Below are positions 1 through 8,087 of a DNA stretch of 23,105 nucleotides, piece by piece. The notes beneath the pieces were generated by a model. It saw only the letters and a list, made by a program, of their open reading frames with translations. It ran no database searches and was not told the origin of the DNA. Source of the DNA: an uncultured bacterium (GTDB taxonomy: Bacteria; Bacteroidota; Bacteroidia; Bacteroidales; Bacteroidaceae); NCBI GenBank assembly GCA_905215575.1, contig CAJMQV010000017.1:1-23105 (forward strand), read 5' to 3'. The translations under genes and the position numbers were made by a program. Positions within the stretch are counted from its first letter, which is position 1. Every line of letters begins with the position of its first letter.

Positions 1-38
1 TCAAAGGGGGCTGTCCGAATGCGGACAGCCCCCTTTGA
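1..38 (-). terminator. Strong hairpin, probable terminator of the ATPase-DUF4435 operon
   Basis: Positions 1-17 and 22-38 are perfect inverted repeats (17-bp stem, 4-nt loop AATG) with a GC-rich core. The hairpin begins 16 nt beyond the stop codon of the minus-strand DUF4435 gene. The T-run expected on the minus strand would lie before position 1, outside the window, so intrinsic termination is inferred from the hairpin and its position. Confidence 0.7.
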
Positions 39-53
39 CGTAAATATTTCCCG

Positions 54-1154
54 TTACAGATAATTGTCTTCGTTGTCTTCACTGCTTTCTGCCATGTCGT
101 AATACGACAGAGGCTGTGAAGCAGGAGTGACTTGTGGATCGTTTTCCGTGTTTTCCTTCTCATCGTTCTCCAGAAAGGTGATCAGGTCTTGTCGCAGGCG
201 CTGATAGGGAGGGGCGCTCTTGAAATTGGTGTTCTTGCGCAACATGGATTCCACAGTGCTTTGGCTGTGCTGATAGCACGACAGTTCGTTCTGCATCTGA
301 GTTTCATGCTCGGCCAGATTGCGGATCTCCCGTTCACGTTCCTTGCGCAGCAGGGTGCATACCGGGTTGAGCAGCGGACAGATGATGTTTTCAAACAAGG
401 TGTGTCCCTGCATATACAGGTAGGTGGTTTCCGGAGTGACACCTAATTTCATTAATTCCTCTTTCAACGGTTCGTATTCACCTTTGGCTTGCGGAAAGTG
501 GTTTTGCAGATAACCTATTTTCCGATTCACCCGCTTTCGGATAGCTTCCAGGGTATGTTCGGGGTGATATACGTTGACTTCGGAGAACGACACGATGTTG
601 CCAAACTCGGTCATTGTGAAGTCCCGGTAAAAATTGTTTCGGTAGGCCCAGATGGACCATACGAACAGCGGCCAGATGATTTTGGAGAATTCGGCCAGAA
701 AACTTTCCAGATCAATGATGCGGTGGTCGTTGAGGGTGGCCATGACGCATACGCTGTGCAGACTTTCTGCATAACACTGGTAGTTCTCAATGGCGTAAAC
801 ATAGGTGTGGAAGATGTAGGGGCTGTGATTTATGAGGCGTGAAGTGTAGTTGGTTTCCTGCAAGAGATAATCATAATCGGCGTCTACGCAGGCAATCATG
901 TCCGTGCCTAACTGTTTGCCCAACTGGTTCATGAGTACAATCTTCTTGCCCTTGCCTAAATTGGTACGTGAGGGGAGCATCACCTCGAAATAGCGCCGGT
1001 CGTTTTCAAATTCGTCGAGGACCATGCGCCAGAAGAACACATCATCGTAGCTTTCCACATAGGCGATGATTTTCTTGCGTGCTGTCTTGGAGCGCATCTT
1101 GTTGGCGGCTCCCAGATAGAGCGAGTTCAAATGTTCGGATAGTCGTTTGGCCAT
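54..1154 (-). CDS. DUF4435 (TOPRIM-like) protein, AriB/OLD-nuclease-like partner
   Basis: This 366-residue protein has the acidic pattern of DUF4435/TOPRIM domains: E34 with D37 and D38 (VESYDD), then DADYD at 91-95, a basic GKGKK stretch at 67-71, and IEN at 122-124. In characterised relatives (AriB of PARIS, OLD-family nucleases) such residues bind metal for nucleic acid cleavage. The middle is aromatic-rich, residues about 265-300 look helical or coiled, and the C-terminal 35 residues are acidic and low in complexity. It follows the ATPase gene by 26 nt and has an unusually good Shine-Dalgarno sequence, so the two are probably co-expressed and act together. Whether it is a phage-defence effector or a DNA-repair component cannot be decided here. 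Seen: motifs and pairing. Inferred: nuclease activity and defence role. Confidence 0.8.
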   Translation of the reverse strand: MAKRLSEHLNSLYLGAANKMRSKTARKKIIAYVESYDDVFFWRMVLDEFENDRRYFEVMLPSRTNLGKGKKIVLMNQLGKQLGTDMIACVDADYDYLLQETNYTSRLINHSPYIFHTYVYAIENYQCYAESLHSVCVMATLNDHRIIDLESFLAEFSKIIWPLFVWSIWAYRNNFYRDFTMTEFGNIVSFSEVNVYHPEHTLEAIRKRVNRKIGYLQNHFPQAKGEYEPLKEELMKLGVTPETTYLYMQGHTLFENIICPLLNPVCTLLRKEREREIRNLAEHETQMQNELSCYQHSQSTVESMLRKNTNFKSAPPYQRLRQDLITFLENDEKENTENDPQVTPASQPLSYYDMAESSEDNEDNYL

Positions 1155-1159
1155 AGCTG

Positions 1160-1168
1160 CCTCCTTTT
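1160..1168 (-). promoter_or_regulatory. Canonical Shine-Dalgarno site of the DUF4435 gene
   Basis: On the minus strand AAAAGGAGG lies 5 nt before the ATG at 1154. Most genes in this window have AT-rich leaders without such a site, as is usual in Bacteroidetes, so this one stands out. It supports the start codon and suggests deliberately strong or independent translation of the second gene. Confidence 0.75.
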
Positions 1169-1180
1169 GTTAAAGTGTAG

Positions 1181-2005
1181 TTATTCAGTGGTGATGTCCG
1201 ATACTTCGGTCACGGCATCCAGCCAGCCGTTCATGATTACGGCCGGAGAGTGGGTGGTGAGAATAATCTGTACATTGGGATTGATTTGCCGTATGGTGGT
1301 GATGAGTTTCTGTTGCCATTCGATGTGCAGGCTCACCTCAGGCTCATCCATGAACAGCACATAAGGGCTCTTGTCCTCAACCAATACGGTGAGCAGGATG
1401 ACCAGAATCTGCTTCTCGCCGGAAGACAGCTGGTAGGGCGACAGCATTTCACCGATTTGGGTAAAGAAAATCTCATTGCTTTTGCGGACAATCTTCTTTC
1501 CGGTTTCCTGGAAGAAGTCGTCGATCAGATCCTGAAAACGCTTTTTGGCTTCGGCCTGCTCGCGTGCCTTGTTCTGTGCTTCCGGATCACCGCTGGTCAG
1601 CATCTCGATCATGCGGTTGCCCACATTTACCTGATAGTCCAAATAACGCCGTTGCAATTGATAGATCTGCCAGTCAAGCTCGGTAGCCACACGGGCATCG
1701 GTCAGCTTTTCAATCAGGCCGCCGTGAATCAGCGGACGGTCCACACTGCGGATCACATCAAAGCGGATGCAGGTGGCATCCTCCGGATAGAAGGAAAGTT
1801 TTACGCCTCCCGGCATCTCGCGTTCGAGCGCTCTGTTGGTGGCGAGAAGCTGTTTGATGACTTTATTCAGAATCGTACTTTTTCCCACTCCGTTCACTCC
1901 GCTCAGAATGTTTACATCCTTTTGCAGGTCCCATATAATGTGATGCCTTCCGCTCCACAAAGAATCTATCTCAATGCGGCGGATATATTCTCCTAATTTC
2001 TCCAT
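1181..2005 (-). CDS. Small ABC/AAA-type ATPase (AriA/AAA_15-like), partner of the DUF4435 protein
   Basis: This predicted cytosolic ATPase has 274 residues from the chosen start. Walker A is GVNGVGKST (36-44), the ABC signature-like LSSGEKQI is at 193-200, Walker B is VLFMDEPE (216-223), and a switch histidine sits in LTTHSP (249-254). Between Walker A and the signature is only a short insert, possibly a reduced coiled-coil arm (about 105-180), so it is compact next to SMC/RecF-like relatives and shorter than typical AriA. An upstream in-frame ATG at 2059 would add 18 residues. I prefer 2005 because the promoter-like TATCTTTG at 2028-2035 lies inside that extension. It is the first gene of a two-gene operon with DUF4435, the AriA-AriB order. 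Nucleotide binding is well supported; the biological role is inferred. Confidence 0.85.
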   Translation of the reverse strand: MEKLGEYIRRIEIDSLWSGRHHIIWDLQKDVNILSGVNGVGKSTILNKVIKQLLATNRALEREMPGGVKLSFYPEDATCIRFDVIRSVDRPLIHGGLIEKLTDARVATELDWQIYQLQRRYLDYQVNVGNRMIEMLTSGDPEAQNKAREQAEAKKRFQDLIDDFFQETGKKIVRKSNEIFFTQIGEMLSPYQLSSGEKQILVILLTVLVEDKSPYVLFMDEPEVSLHIEWQQKLITTIRQINPNVQIILTTHSPAVIMNGWLDAVTEVSDITTE

Positions 2006-2027
2006 AATATAAAGTTTATGCTTCTTA

Positions 2028-2035
2028 CAAAGATA
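2028..2035 (-). promoter_or_regulatory. Candidate -7 box (TATCTTTG) for the ATPase-DUF4435 operon
   Basis: The minus strand reads TATCTTTG, an exact match to the Bacteroidetes TAnnTTTG box, 22 nt upstream of the ATG at 2005. Only a T-rich stretch is seen near the -33 position, so support rests mainly on the -7 match and location. Confidence 0.5.
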
Positions 2036-2059
2036 GATTTTCCGCATGAATAAAACCAC

Positions 2060-2400
2060 TTTTTTAAGGAAAATCTTTCCGGCTCGGACTGATTCGTTTT
2101 TTCATACAAAAATGGTTTCATAAACCCTTGTACAAAGGTTGGTGGAAGAGCCGGCCGAAAAACTTGTACTTTTGTATACGGACAGTCCATAAACTGTTGC
2201 TTGGGAGTAGGGGAGTGAATCTGCTTTCTGGCAGAAATCATATTGAAATATATGGGCAGTTTTCCGTCTTTGGCGGTCGTGAATATCCGAAACTTTACGC
2301 ATTGAAAAAAAAACACTTTATTCTGTCGGTCGTTACAATATATTTTTGTACTTTTGTACACAGTAACAATCATAACCTAATAGTTAAAAAATAAGCGAAA
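2060..2400. other. Divergent intergenic region between the ATPase operon and the nucleotidyltransferase gene
   Basis: This 341-bp stretch has no convincing gene. An 88-codon open frame at 2128-2394 runs through the promoter and lacks recognisable protein features. It contains two copies of a 13-nt motif, TTGTACTTTTGTA, at 2164-2176 and 2346-2358. Each includes TACTTTTG, a TAnnTTTG match, so two plus-strand promoters 182 bp apart are possible. A short hairpin (TCTGC/GCAGA, about 2219-2234) lies between them. Confidence 0.5.
2317..2356 (+). promoter_or_regulatory. Candidate promoter of the nucleotidyltransferase gene
   Basis: TTTA at 2317-2320, 20 nt, then TATTTTTG at 2341-2348 fits the Bacteroidetes layout with one -33 mismatch. 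An overlapping second -7 match, TACTTTTG, lies at 2349-2356. The leader to the ATG at 2401 would be about 40 nt, AT-rich and without a Shine-Dalgarno site. Confidence 0.5.
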
Positions 2401-3315
2401 ATGAAACCTACATTATTTCTTTTGGCTGCTGGTATGGGTAGCCGTTACGGTGGTTTGAAGCAGCTCGACGGGCTGGGTCCAAACGGAGAAACAATTATGG
2501 ACTACTCTATTTACGATGCCATCCAGGCCGGATTCGGTAAGTTGGTATTCGTAATCCGCAAGGATTTCGAGCAGGAATTCCGTGATAAGATCATCAGCAA
2601 GTATGAGGGACACATCCCATGTGAACTGGTATTCCAGGCACTGGACGCTCTGCCAGAAGGATTCACTTGTCCGGAAGGTCGTGAGAAGCCATGGGGAACT
2701 AACCATGCAGTAATGATGGGTAAGGATGCCATTAAGGAGCCTTTCTGTGTAATCAACTGCGATGACTTCTACAATCGCGATGCTTTCATGGCTATCGGTA
2801 AGTTCTTAAGCGAACTGCCTGAAGGTGCTACAAACCAGTATGCAATGGTTGGTTTCCGTATTGGAAACACTTTGTCAGAAAACGGTTCTGTTGCTCGTGG
2901 CGTTTGCGCTAAGGATGACAAGGGTAACCTGTCTGCTATCGTAGAGCGTACTGAGATTATGAAGGTTGACGGCGAAATCTGCTACAAGGATGAGAACGGC
3001 AACTGGACTCCGGTTGGTGGCGAGAACACTCCGGTTTCTATGAACATGTGGGGATTCACTCCAGATTACTTCGCATACAGCGAGGAGTTCTTCAAGACTT
3101 TCTTGAGCAATCCTAAGAACATGGAGAACCTGAAGTCTGAGTTCTTCATTCCTTTGATGGTAGACAAGTTGATCAACGACGGTACTGCTACCGTTAAGAT
3201 CCTGGATACTACTTCTAAATGGTTCGGTGTGACTTACGCAGCAGACCGTGAAGGTGTTGTTGCTCGCATCAAGTCATTGGTTGATGAAGGTGTTTATCCT
3301 GCAAAATTGTTCTAA
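2401..3315 (+). CDS. Sugar-phosphate nucleotidyltransferase family protein
   Basis: A 304-residue NTP_transferase-fold protein. The N-terminal LAAGMGSRYGGLKQ (8-21) is the nucleotide-binding GxGxR-type loop. KPWGTNHAV (97-105) and CVINCDDFY (116-124, with D121 as likely metal ligand) match the substrate and metal motifs of nucleotide-sugar pyrophosphorylases. Such enzymes couple an NTP to a sugar 1-phosphate, releasing pyrophosphate. The sugar and nucleotide cannot be told from sequence. There is no C-terminal left-handed helix domain, so it is not a GlmU-type fusion. Codons look optimised (many GGT, GCT, AAC, AAG, GTT), unlike neighbouring genes, suggesting high expression. It is a single-gene unit with its own promoter and terminator, not embedded in a capsule or LPS cluster. 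The start has no competing upstream ATG. Confidence 0.85.
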   Translation: MKPTLFLLAAGMGSRYGGLKQLDGLGPNGETIMDYSIYDAIQAGFGKLVFVIRKDFEQEFRDKIISKYEGHIPCELVFQALDALPEGFTCPEGREKPWGTNHAVMMGKDAIKEPFCVINCDDFYNRDAFMAIGKFLSELPEGATNQYAMVGFRIGNTLSENGSVARGVCAKDDKGNLSAIVERTEIMKVDGEICYKDENGNWTPVGGENTPVSMNMWGFTPDYFAYSEEFFKTFLSNPKNMENLKSEFFIPLMVDKLINDGTATVKILDTTSKWFGVTYAADREGVVARIKSLVDEGVYPAKLF

Positions 3316-3337
3316 TCAGAAAAGAACAAAGATATGT

Positions 3338-3381
3338 AAAAACGGGATGCTCTGCTTCTTGGCAGAACATCCCGTTTTTTT
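3338..3381 (+). terminator. Rho-independent terminator of the nucleotidyltransferase gene
   Basis: AAAAACGGGATG (3338-3349) pairs with CATCCCGTTTTT (3368-3379). The inner TCTGC/GCAGA stem continues after one mismatch, and a run of seven T follows the stem core. It begins 22 nt after the stop codon. Confidence 0.92.
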
Positions 3382-3477
3382 ATTCTTATGTGGATGACGG
3401 ATTTTCATAAACATTCTTGCCCATAAAATCCGGGTATTTTGTAGCTGGATTTTCTCCTGGAATCCATGAAGAATGAT

Positions 3478-3485
3478 TATCTTTG
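3478..3485 (+). promoter_or_regulatory. Candidate -7 box upstream of mscS-bcp
   Basis: TATCTTTG matches TAnnTTTG exactly and lies 79 nt before the channel gene. No good TTTG is found at the expected -33 spacing, only a TTTT run slightly too far upstream. It would give a leader of about 70 nt. Confidence 0.4.
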
Positions 3486-3564
3486 GAGCAGTTCGGACAA
3501 GGGACGGGAACATGTTTCTTTCTCCGCATGAATCTTATATAGGTACATAATTAATGAAAATACG

Positions 3565-5472
3565 ATGAAAGCAAAACTAAACTGGAAACTGTTTTTGACA
3601 TTCTGTCTGTGCCTGAACGCAACTTTGGCCAGTGCACAGCTCAGAGGAAAAATCAATGAATTACTGGGAAAAGCCGATACGGCAATCCGTGCTCAGGCTA
3701 CGGATACGGCGAAAATGTCTGCCGATACCGGTGCTTTCCATCATTTGCAACAGTCCTTGCAGGAGTCCCGTCAGAGAGAGGAACGTCTGCAGATGGAGCT
3801 GAATGAACTTAAAATCGGTGTTCTTGCCCGTGATTCGGTCAATCAGGCCTTGTTAGTGCGCCAGATAGATTCTTTACGGGCTACGACCAAAGGTTATCCG
3901 GTGGTCGTAGAAGAGGATACCTTATTTACTTTCTATGCGGCAAGAGGAGGACTGACACCTCAGGCTCGTGCCGAGAATGCTCAGAAGAACATCCTGGCCG
4001 TTGGAAAAAAACTGGCGCTGAATCCGGATTCGGTGCGTGTGGAAAAGACCGATATCGTATCGGATATTATGTATGCTGATCAGGTGCTGTTTTCTGTAAC
4101 CGACCGTGATGCCCTATGGGAGCATACCACTCGTGATGTTTTGGCGAAACAGCGTCAGCAACAGGTGGTAGAGGTGCTGCATCAGCTTAAGGAAGATTAT
4201 GGCTTGACGCGTCAGCTGAAACGGGTGGGTTACTTTTTGTTGGTCGTGGTGGCTCAGGTGTTGCTCTTCATGTTGACCAACTGGCTTTTCCGGAAACTGC
4301 GCATCCGGATAGACCGGCTCAAGGAAACACGCCTGAAACCCATTATGATTCAAACCTATGAACTGTTGAATACTGACAAACAAGTGCGCCTGTTGCATGT
4401 TGGGGCTAATTTGTTGCGTTATGTGGTGATGTTTGTACAGTTGCTGTTCAGTGTGCCGCTTGTCTTTATCATTTTCCCGCAAACGGAGAAGCTAGCCTTT
4501 ACGTTGTTGGGCTATTTGTGGACTCCAATCAAATCCATTCTGAAAGGAATTGTGGATTATGTTCCCAATCTGTTTACGATTATTGTCATCTGGCTATGTG
4601 TGCATTATCTGATCCGTCTGTTGCGCTATCTGGCCATGGAGATAGAGGAGGGGCGGCTTCAAATCAATGGCTTTTATAATGATTGGGCGATGCCGACCTA
4701 TCATATTGTGCGCTTCTTGCTTTATGCCTTTATGATAGCCATGATTTACCCTTATCTTCCCGGATCAAATTCGGGGGTATTTCAGGGAATATCGGTGTTT
4801 GTGGGTTTGATCGTATCGTTGGGTTCAACTACGGTAATCGGAAATATTATTGCCGGACTGGTCATAACCTATATGCGTCCTTTCAAACTGGGAGATTTTA
4901 TCAAGTTAAATGATACTTCGGGCAACGTGATCGAGAAGACACCGCTTGTCACCCGAATCCGGACACACAAGAATGAAGTGGTGACCATCCCCAATTCCTT
5001 CATGATGTCTTCACATACGATTAATTACAGCTCGTCGGCAAAAGAGTATGGATTGATCATTCATTCGGAGGTAACAATTGGTTATGACGCTCCCTGGCGT
5101 CAGGTACATCAACTGCTGATTGAGGCGGCTTTGGCAACCCCCGGTGTAACCGATGAGCCGAGACCGTTTGTATTGCAGACTTCATTGAGCGACTGGTATC
5201 CGGTTTATCAGGTCAACGCTTATGTACGTAATGCGCAGGAGTTGCCGCGTATCTATTCTATTTTACATCAGAATATTCAGGACCGTTTCAATGAAGCCGG
5301 AGTGGAAATCATGTCACCGCATTATATGGCCATGCGCGACGGTAATGACACGACGATTCCGAAGAACGACCAGTGTGCAAATCCGGCCTATCAGCATTCT
5401 TCTGTGAAACTGAAAAAACAGACGGAAGAAAAAGAGCCGGAAACGGAACCGACAGAGAAAAATCAAGAATAA
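3565..5472 (+). CDS. MscS-family mechanosensitive ion channel with periplasmic N-terminal domain
   Basis: A 635-residue inner-membrane protein. A signal peptide (1-24, cleavage near ASA|Q) leads to a periplasmic, partly coiled-coil region (about 55-105) and a charged domain up to about 215. Likely membrane segments are at 222-240, 283-304, 335-355, 382-398 and 405-434. The last is the pore helix, with GLIVSLGSTTVIGNIIAG at 414-431. The hallmark MscS beta domain follows: MRPFKLGDFI, TRIRTHKNEVVTIPNS and then the C-terminal alpha/beta part. MscS channels open under membrane tension to release solutes during hypo-osmotic shock. The protein is about twice as long as E. coli MscS, resembling larger MscS paralogues. 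A charged, Glu/Lys-rich tail (about 605-635) ends it. bcp follows after 23 nt and may be co-transcribed. The start at 3565 places the signal peptide correctly. Confidence 0.93.
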   Translation: MKAKLNWKLFLTFCLCLNATLASAQLRGKINELLGKADTAIRAQATDTAKMSADTGAFHHLQQSLQESRQREERLQMELNELKIGVLARDSVNQALLVRQIDSLRATTKGYPVVVEEDTLFTFYAARGGLTPQARAENAQKNILAVGKKLALNPDSVRVEKTDIVSDIMYADQVLFSVTDRDALWEHTTRDVLAKQRQQQVVEVLHQLKEDYGLTRQLKRVGYFLLVVVAQVLLFMLTNWLFRKLRIRIDRLKETRLKPIMIQTYELLNTDKQVRLLHVGANLLRYVVMFVQLLFSVPLVFIIFPQTEKLAFTLLGYLWTPIKSILKGIVDYVPNLFTIIVIWLCVHYLIRLLRYLAMEIEEGRLQINGFYNDWAMPTYHIVRFLLYAFMIAMIYPYLPGSNSGVFQGISVFVGLIVSLGSTTVIGNIIAGLVITYMRPFKLGDFIKLNDTSGNVIEKTPLVTRIRTHKNEVVTIPNSFMMSSHTINYSSSAKEYGLIIHSEVTIGYDAPWRQVHQLLIEAALATPGVTDEPRPFVLQTSLSDWYPVYQVNAYVRNAQELPRIYSILHQNIQDRFNEAGVEIMSPHYMAMRDGNDTTIPKNDQCANPAYQHSSVKLKKQTEEKEPETEPTEKNQE

Positions 5473-5495
5473 ATCACTTTTAATATCATTAAATT

Positions 5496-5957
5496 ATGAA
5501 TGTAGGAGATAAGGCGCCCGAAGTTTTGGGCTATAATGAAAAAGGAGAAGAAGTATTGTTGAGCCAATATCGTGGCAAGAAGGTTGTGTTGTATTTCTAT
5601 CCGAAAGACAATACTTCCGGTTGTACGGCTGAGGCTTGCAGTTTGCGTGATCAGTATGCAGATTTGAAACAGGCAGGAGTAGAAGTGATTGGAGTCAGCA
5701 TAGACAGTGCCGCTTCACATCAGAAATTCATTGCCAAGCACGAGCTTCCTTTCACGTTGATTGCAGATACAGAAAAGACCTTAGTGGAAACTATGGGAGT
5801 TTGGGGAGAGAAAAGCATGTATGGACGCAAGTATATGGGTACTTTCCGTACTACCTTTATCATTAATGAAGAAGGAGTTATTGAACACGTATTCTTGCCT
5901 AAGCAGATCAAGACCAAGACCCATGCCGATCAGATTCGCGATTATCTGAAAGGATAA
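5496..5957 (+). CDS. bcp: Thiol peroxidase Bcp (peroxiredoxin Q)
   Basis: A 153-residue peroxiredoxin that reduces hydrogen peroxide and organic hydroperoxides using thioredoxin. The active-site motif PKDNTSGCTAEAC gives the peroxidatic cysteine C43 and, five residues on, the resolving cysteine C48. This is the atypical 2-Cys arrangement of the BCP/PrxQ group. FYPKDNT (34-40) and the conserved Trp/Arg region near residues 108-120 fit the family, as does the length (E. coli Bcp is 156). It is cytoplasmic, with no signal peptide. It lies 23 nt after the mscS-like gene on the same strand without an obvious promoter between them, so co-transcription is likely. A bidirectional terminator follows immediately. 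Confidence 0.96.
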   Translation: MNVGDKAPEVLGYNEKGEEVLLSQYRGKKVVLYFYPKDNTSGCTAEACSLRDQYADLKQAGVEVIGVSIDSAASHQKFIAKHELPFTLIADTEKTLVETMGVWGEKSMYGRKYMGTFRTTFIINEEGVIEHVFLPKQIKTKTHADQIRDYLKG

Positions 5958-5962
5958 AAACA

Positions 5963-6008
5963 AAAAAGCCATAGCAAAAGTTCCGACTGGAATCTGCTAT
6001 GGCTTTTT
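5963..6008. terminator. Bidirectional terminator between bcp and the M13 peptidase gene
   Basis: AAAAAGCCATAGCA (5963-5976) pairs perfectly with TGCTATGGCTTTTT (5995-6008) around an 18-nt loop. A-rich sequence on one side and T-rich on the other let it end both the plus-strand bcp transcript and the minus-strand peptidase transcript, whose stop is at 6041. Confidence 0.93.
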
Positions 6009-6040
6009 CTTTTTGACTGGTTTGCCAGTCAATTATTGGG

Positions 6041-8077
6041 TTACCAAAGTTTCAGACGTTTGTCCTCTGGCAGGAACATGGCATCTTTTTCGGTGATGCC
6101 AAAAGCCTTATACCAGGCGTCGATATGAGGCAGTGCTCCGTTTACACGCCATTCCGGTAAGGAATGCGGATCGCTCTTGGTTTCTTTGCGAATCTGTTCC
6201 TCACGGATATTGGCTGCCCATAAGTTAGCATAAGCCAGGAAGAAGCGCTGTTCCGGAGTGAATCCTTCTTTCGTTGTAAGCGGTTTTTCCTGCATGGCTT
6301 TTTGAAGGGCCAGCATGGCCACCTTGATTCCGCCGTGGTCTGCCAGATTTTCTCCTAAGGTAAGTTCTCCGTTGGCTTTCAGTCCCGGCAGTACTTCGAT
6401 CTGATTGAAATAGTTTCTCATGACTGCGGCACGTTCTTCAAAACGCTTTCCGTCTTCCGGAGTCCACCAGTCCGTCAGATTACCGTTCTTGTCAAACTGT
6501 CGGCCCTTATCGTCGAAACCGTGTGTCATCTCGTGTCCGATGACCACTCCGATGGCACCGTAATTAAAAGCGTCATCGTTGTTCATGTCGAAGAACGGAT
6601 ATTGCAGGATTCCGGCAGGGAAACAGATTTCGTTTGTTGTCGGGTTATAATAAGCGTTTACCGTCTGTGGAGTCATGTGCCACTCATCAGTATCTACCGG
6701 TTTGTTGAACTTCTCTTTGATGGTGTTCTGGATTTCAAATTCAGAACAGTTTATGATGTTTTCAAACAGGTTATCTCCGATTTTCAGATTAGAGTAGTCA
6801 CGCCATTTGTCCGGATAGCCGACCTTTATATGAAAGGCATTCAATTTGTCCAATGCGGCCTCCTTGGTACTTTCGCTCATCCATTCCTGTTCACGGATAC
6901 GTTCGCCCAATGCAATTTGCAGATTCTTGATGAGTTTGACCATACGGTCCTTGGCAGCCTGTGGGAAATAACGCTCCACATAGAGGCGTCCCATACCTTC
7001 GCCCAAATTGCTTTCCACGATGCCTAAAGCCTTTTTCCAACGAGGTCTGTCCTGTTCGCTTCCGGACATGACTTTGCCGTAGAAGGAGAAAGAAATCTGG
7101 CGCATGGTATCGTCCAGATAAGAGGTTGAGGAGTCTATCAGTTTCCACAGCATGAACGATTTCAGACTGTTCAGATCTTCTTCCTGAAGAACGGCTTCCA
7201 CTTCATGAATGGCCTCGGGTTGTGACACGTTGATCTCGGTAATGTTTTCCATTCCGATGATGCGGAAATATTCCGTCCAGTCGATACCGGGATAGTCTTT
7301 CAACAGGTCGGAGAAGGCCATTTTATGGTAATTGGCTTCCGGATCTCTCTGCTGAGTAGCGCTATAGGAAGCTTTTGCCAGACGTGTTTCGATGCGCATG
7401 ACGTCGGCCACCATCCGGTCGGCTTCTTTTTCATATCCGCAATAGCTCAGCAGTTCCTTCATGTATTTCTGATAAGCCTCGCGTACCTTTTTGGTCGCCT
7501 CATCCTCATCCAGATAATATTCACGCTCGCCCAGACAGATACCTCCCTGATAGAGCTGCACCAGATTCATACTGCTGTTTTTCACATCCGCTCCGATAAA
7601 GAAATAAAAGAAAGCCGGCATGCCCAGACGTTGCATCTGCGCCACCTGAGTCATCAACTCTTTTTTATTCTTGCAGCCGCTGATCTTCTCCATATAAGGA
7701 CGTATCGGCTGCCATCCGGCCTGGTTACGTGCCGTGCTGTCCATGGCGCTCAGATAGAGGCGGGCAATCTGATCTTCCAGGCTTCCCGGAACAGATTTCT
7801 TTTCGATCAGTTCCTTGATCAGTTCCTGCTGCTGCTTGTTGTTGTTTTCAATCAGCTGGTCAAAGGTGCCGAATTCTGCGTATTCGGCGGTCAGGGGATT
7901 GGCTTTGCGCCATCCGCCACAGGCATATTGGTAGAAATCAGTTCCCGGTTTGACATTGAGGTCCATGTTTTCGACCGAGATACCCGAAAGTTCCTTGCTG
8001 TCTGTCTGTGCATTCTGTGCGTTTGCTGCTCCGCTACTGAGAATCAGTGAGAGCAGAGTCATTTTCCAATTCATCAT
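6041..8077 (-). CDS. M13 (neprilysin/PepO-like) zinc metallopeptidase, exported
   Basis: A protein of 678 residues from the chosen start. A signal peptide of about 20 residues (ending SGAANA|Q) predicts export to the periplasm or surface. The gluzincin motif HEMTH is at 515-519 (zinc ligands H515 and H519, catalytic E516). The third ligand is in GENLADHGG (E576). NAYYNPTTNEICFPAG about 40 residues upstream of HEMTH is the conserved NAxY substrate-binding element. M13 enzymes cleave small peptides; Bacteroidales members are often annotated as PepO or endothelin-converting-enzyme homologues. A longer frame reaches 8206, but it would overlap the upstream ABC-F gene and hide the signal peptide. 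M at 8077 (or the adjacent M at 8074) fits better and starts 10 nt after the ABC-F stop, implying co-transcription. Confidence 0.95.
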   Translation of the reverse strand: MMNWKMTLLSLILSSGAANAQNAQTDSKELSGISVENMDLNVKPGTDFYQYACGGWRKANPLTAEYAEFGTFDQLIENNNKQQQELIKELIEKKSVPGSLEDQIARLYLSAMDSTARNQAGWQPIRPYMEKISGCKNKKELMTQVAQMQRLGMPAFFYFFIGADVKNSSMNLVQLYQGGICLGEREYYLDEDEATKKVREAYQKYMKELLSYCGYEKEADRMVADVMRIETRLAKASYSATQQRDPEANYHKMAFSDLLKDYPGIDWTEYFRIIGMENITEINVSQPEAIHEVEAVLQEEDLNSLKSFMLWKLIDSSTSYLDDTMRQISFSFYGKVMSGSEQDRPRWKKALGIVESNLGEGMGRLYVERYFPQAAKDRMVKLIKNLQIALGERIREQEWMSESTKEAALDKLNAFHIKVGYPDKWRDYSNLKIGDNLFENIINCSEFEIQNTIKEKFNKPVDTDEWHMTPQTVNAYYNPTTNEICFPAGILQYPFFDMNNDDAFNYGAIGVVIGHEMTHGFDDKGRQFDKNGNLTDWWTPEDGKRFEERAAVMRNYFNQIEVLPGLKANGELTLGENLADHGGIKVAMLALQKAMQEKPLTTKEGFTPEQRFFLAYANLWAANIREEQIRKETKSDPHSLPEWRVNGALPHIDAWYKAFGITEKDAMFLPEDKRLKLW

Positions 8078-8087
8078 ATACTGATTT

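Noticed and set aside
1250..1996. 248-codon open frame on the plus strand, opposite the ATPase gene
   Set aside because: It is the antisense shadow of a gene with clear Walker motifs, has no recognisable domain of its own and no promoter.
2128..2394. 88-codon open frame upstream of the nucleotidyltransferase gene
   Set aside because: It spans the promoter, has low-complexity Lys/Phe-rich composition and no domain or ribosome site.
7325..8050. 241-codon open frame on the plus strand opposite the M13 peptidase gene
   Set aside because: Antisense shadow; the minus strand holds the HEMTH peptidase and signal peptide.
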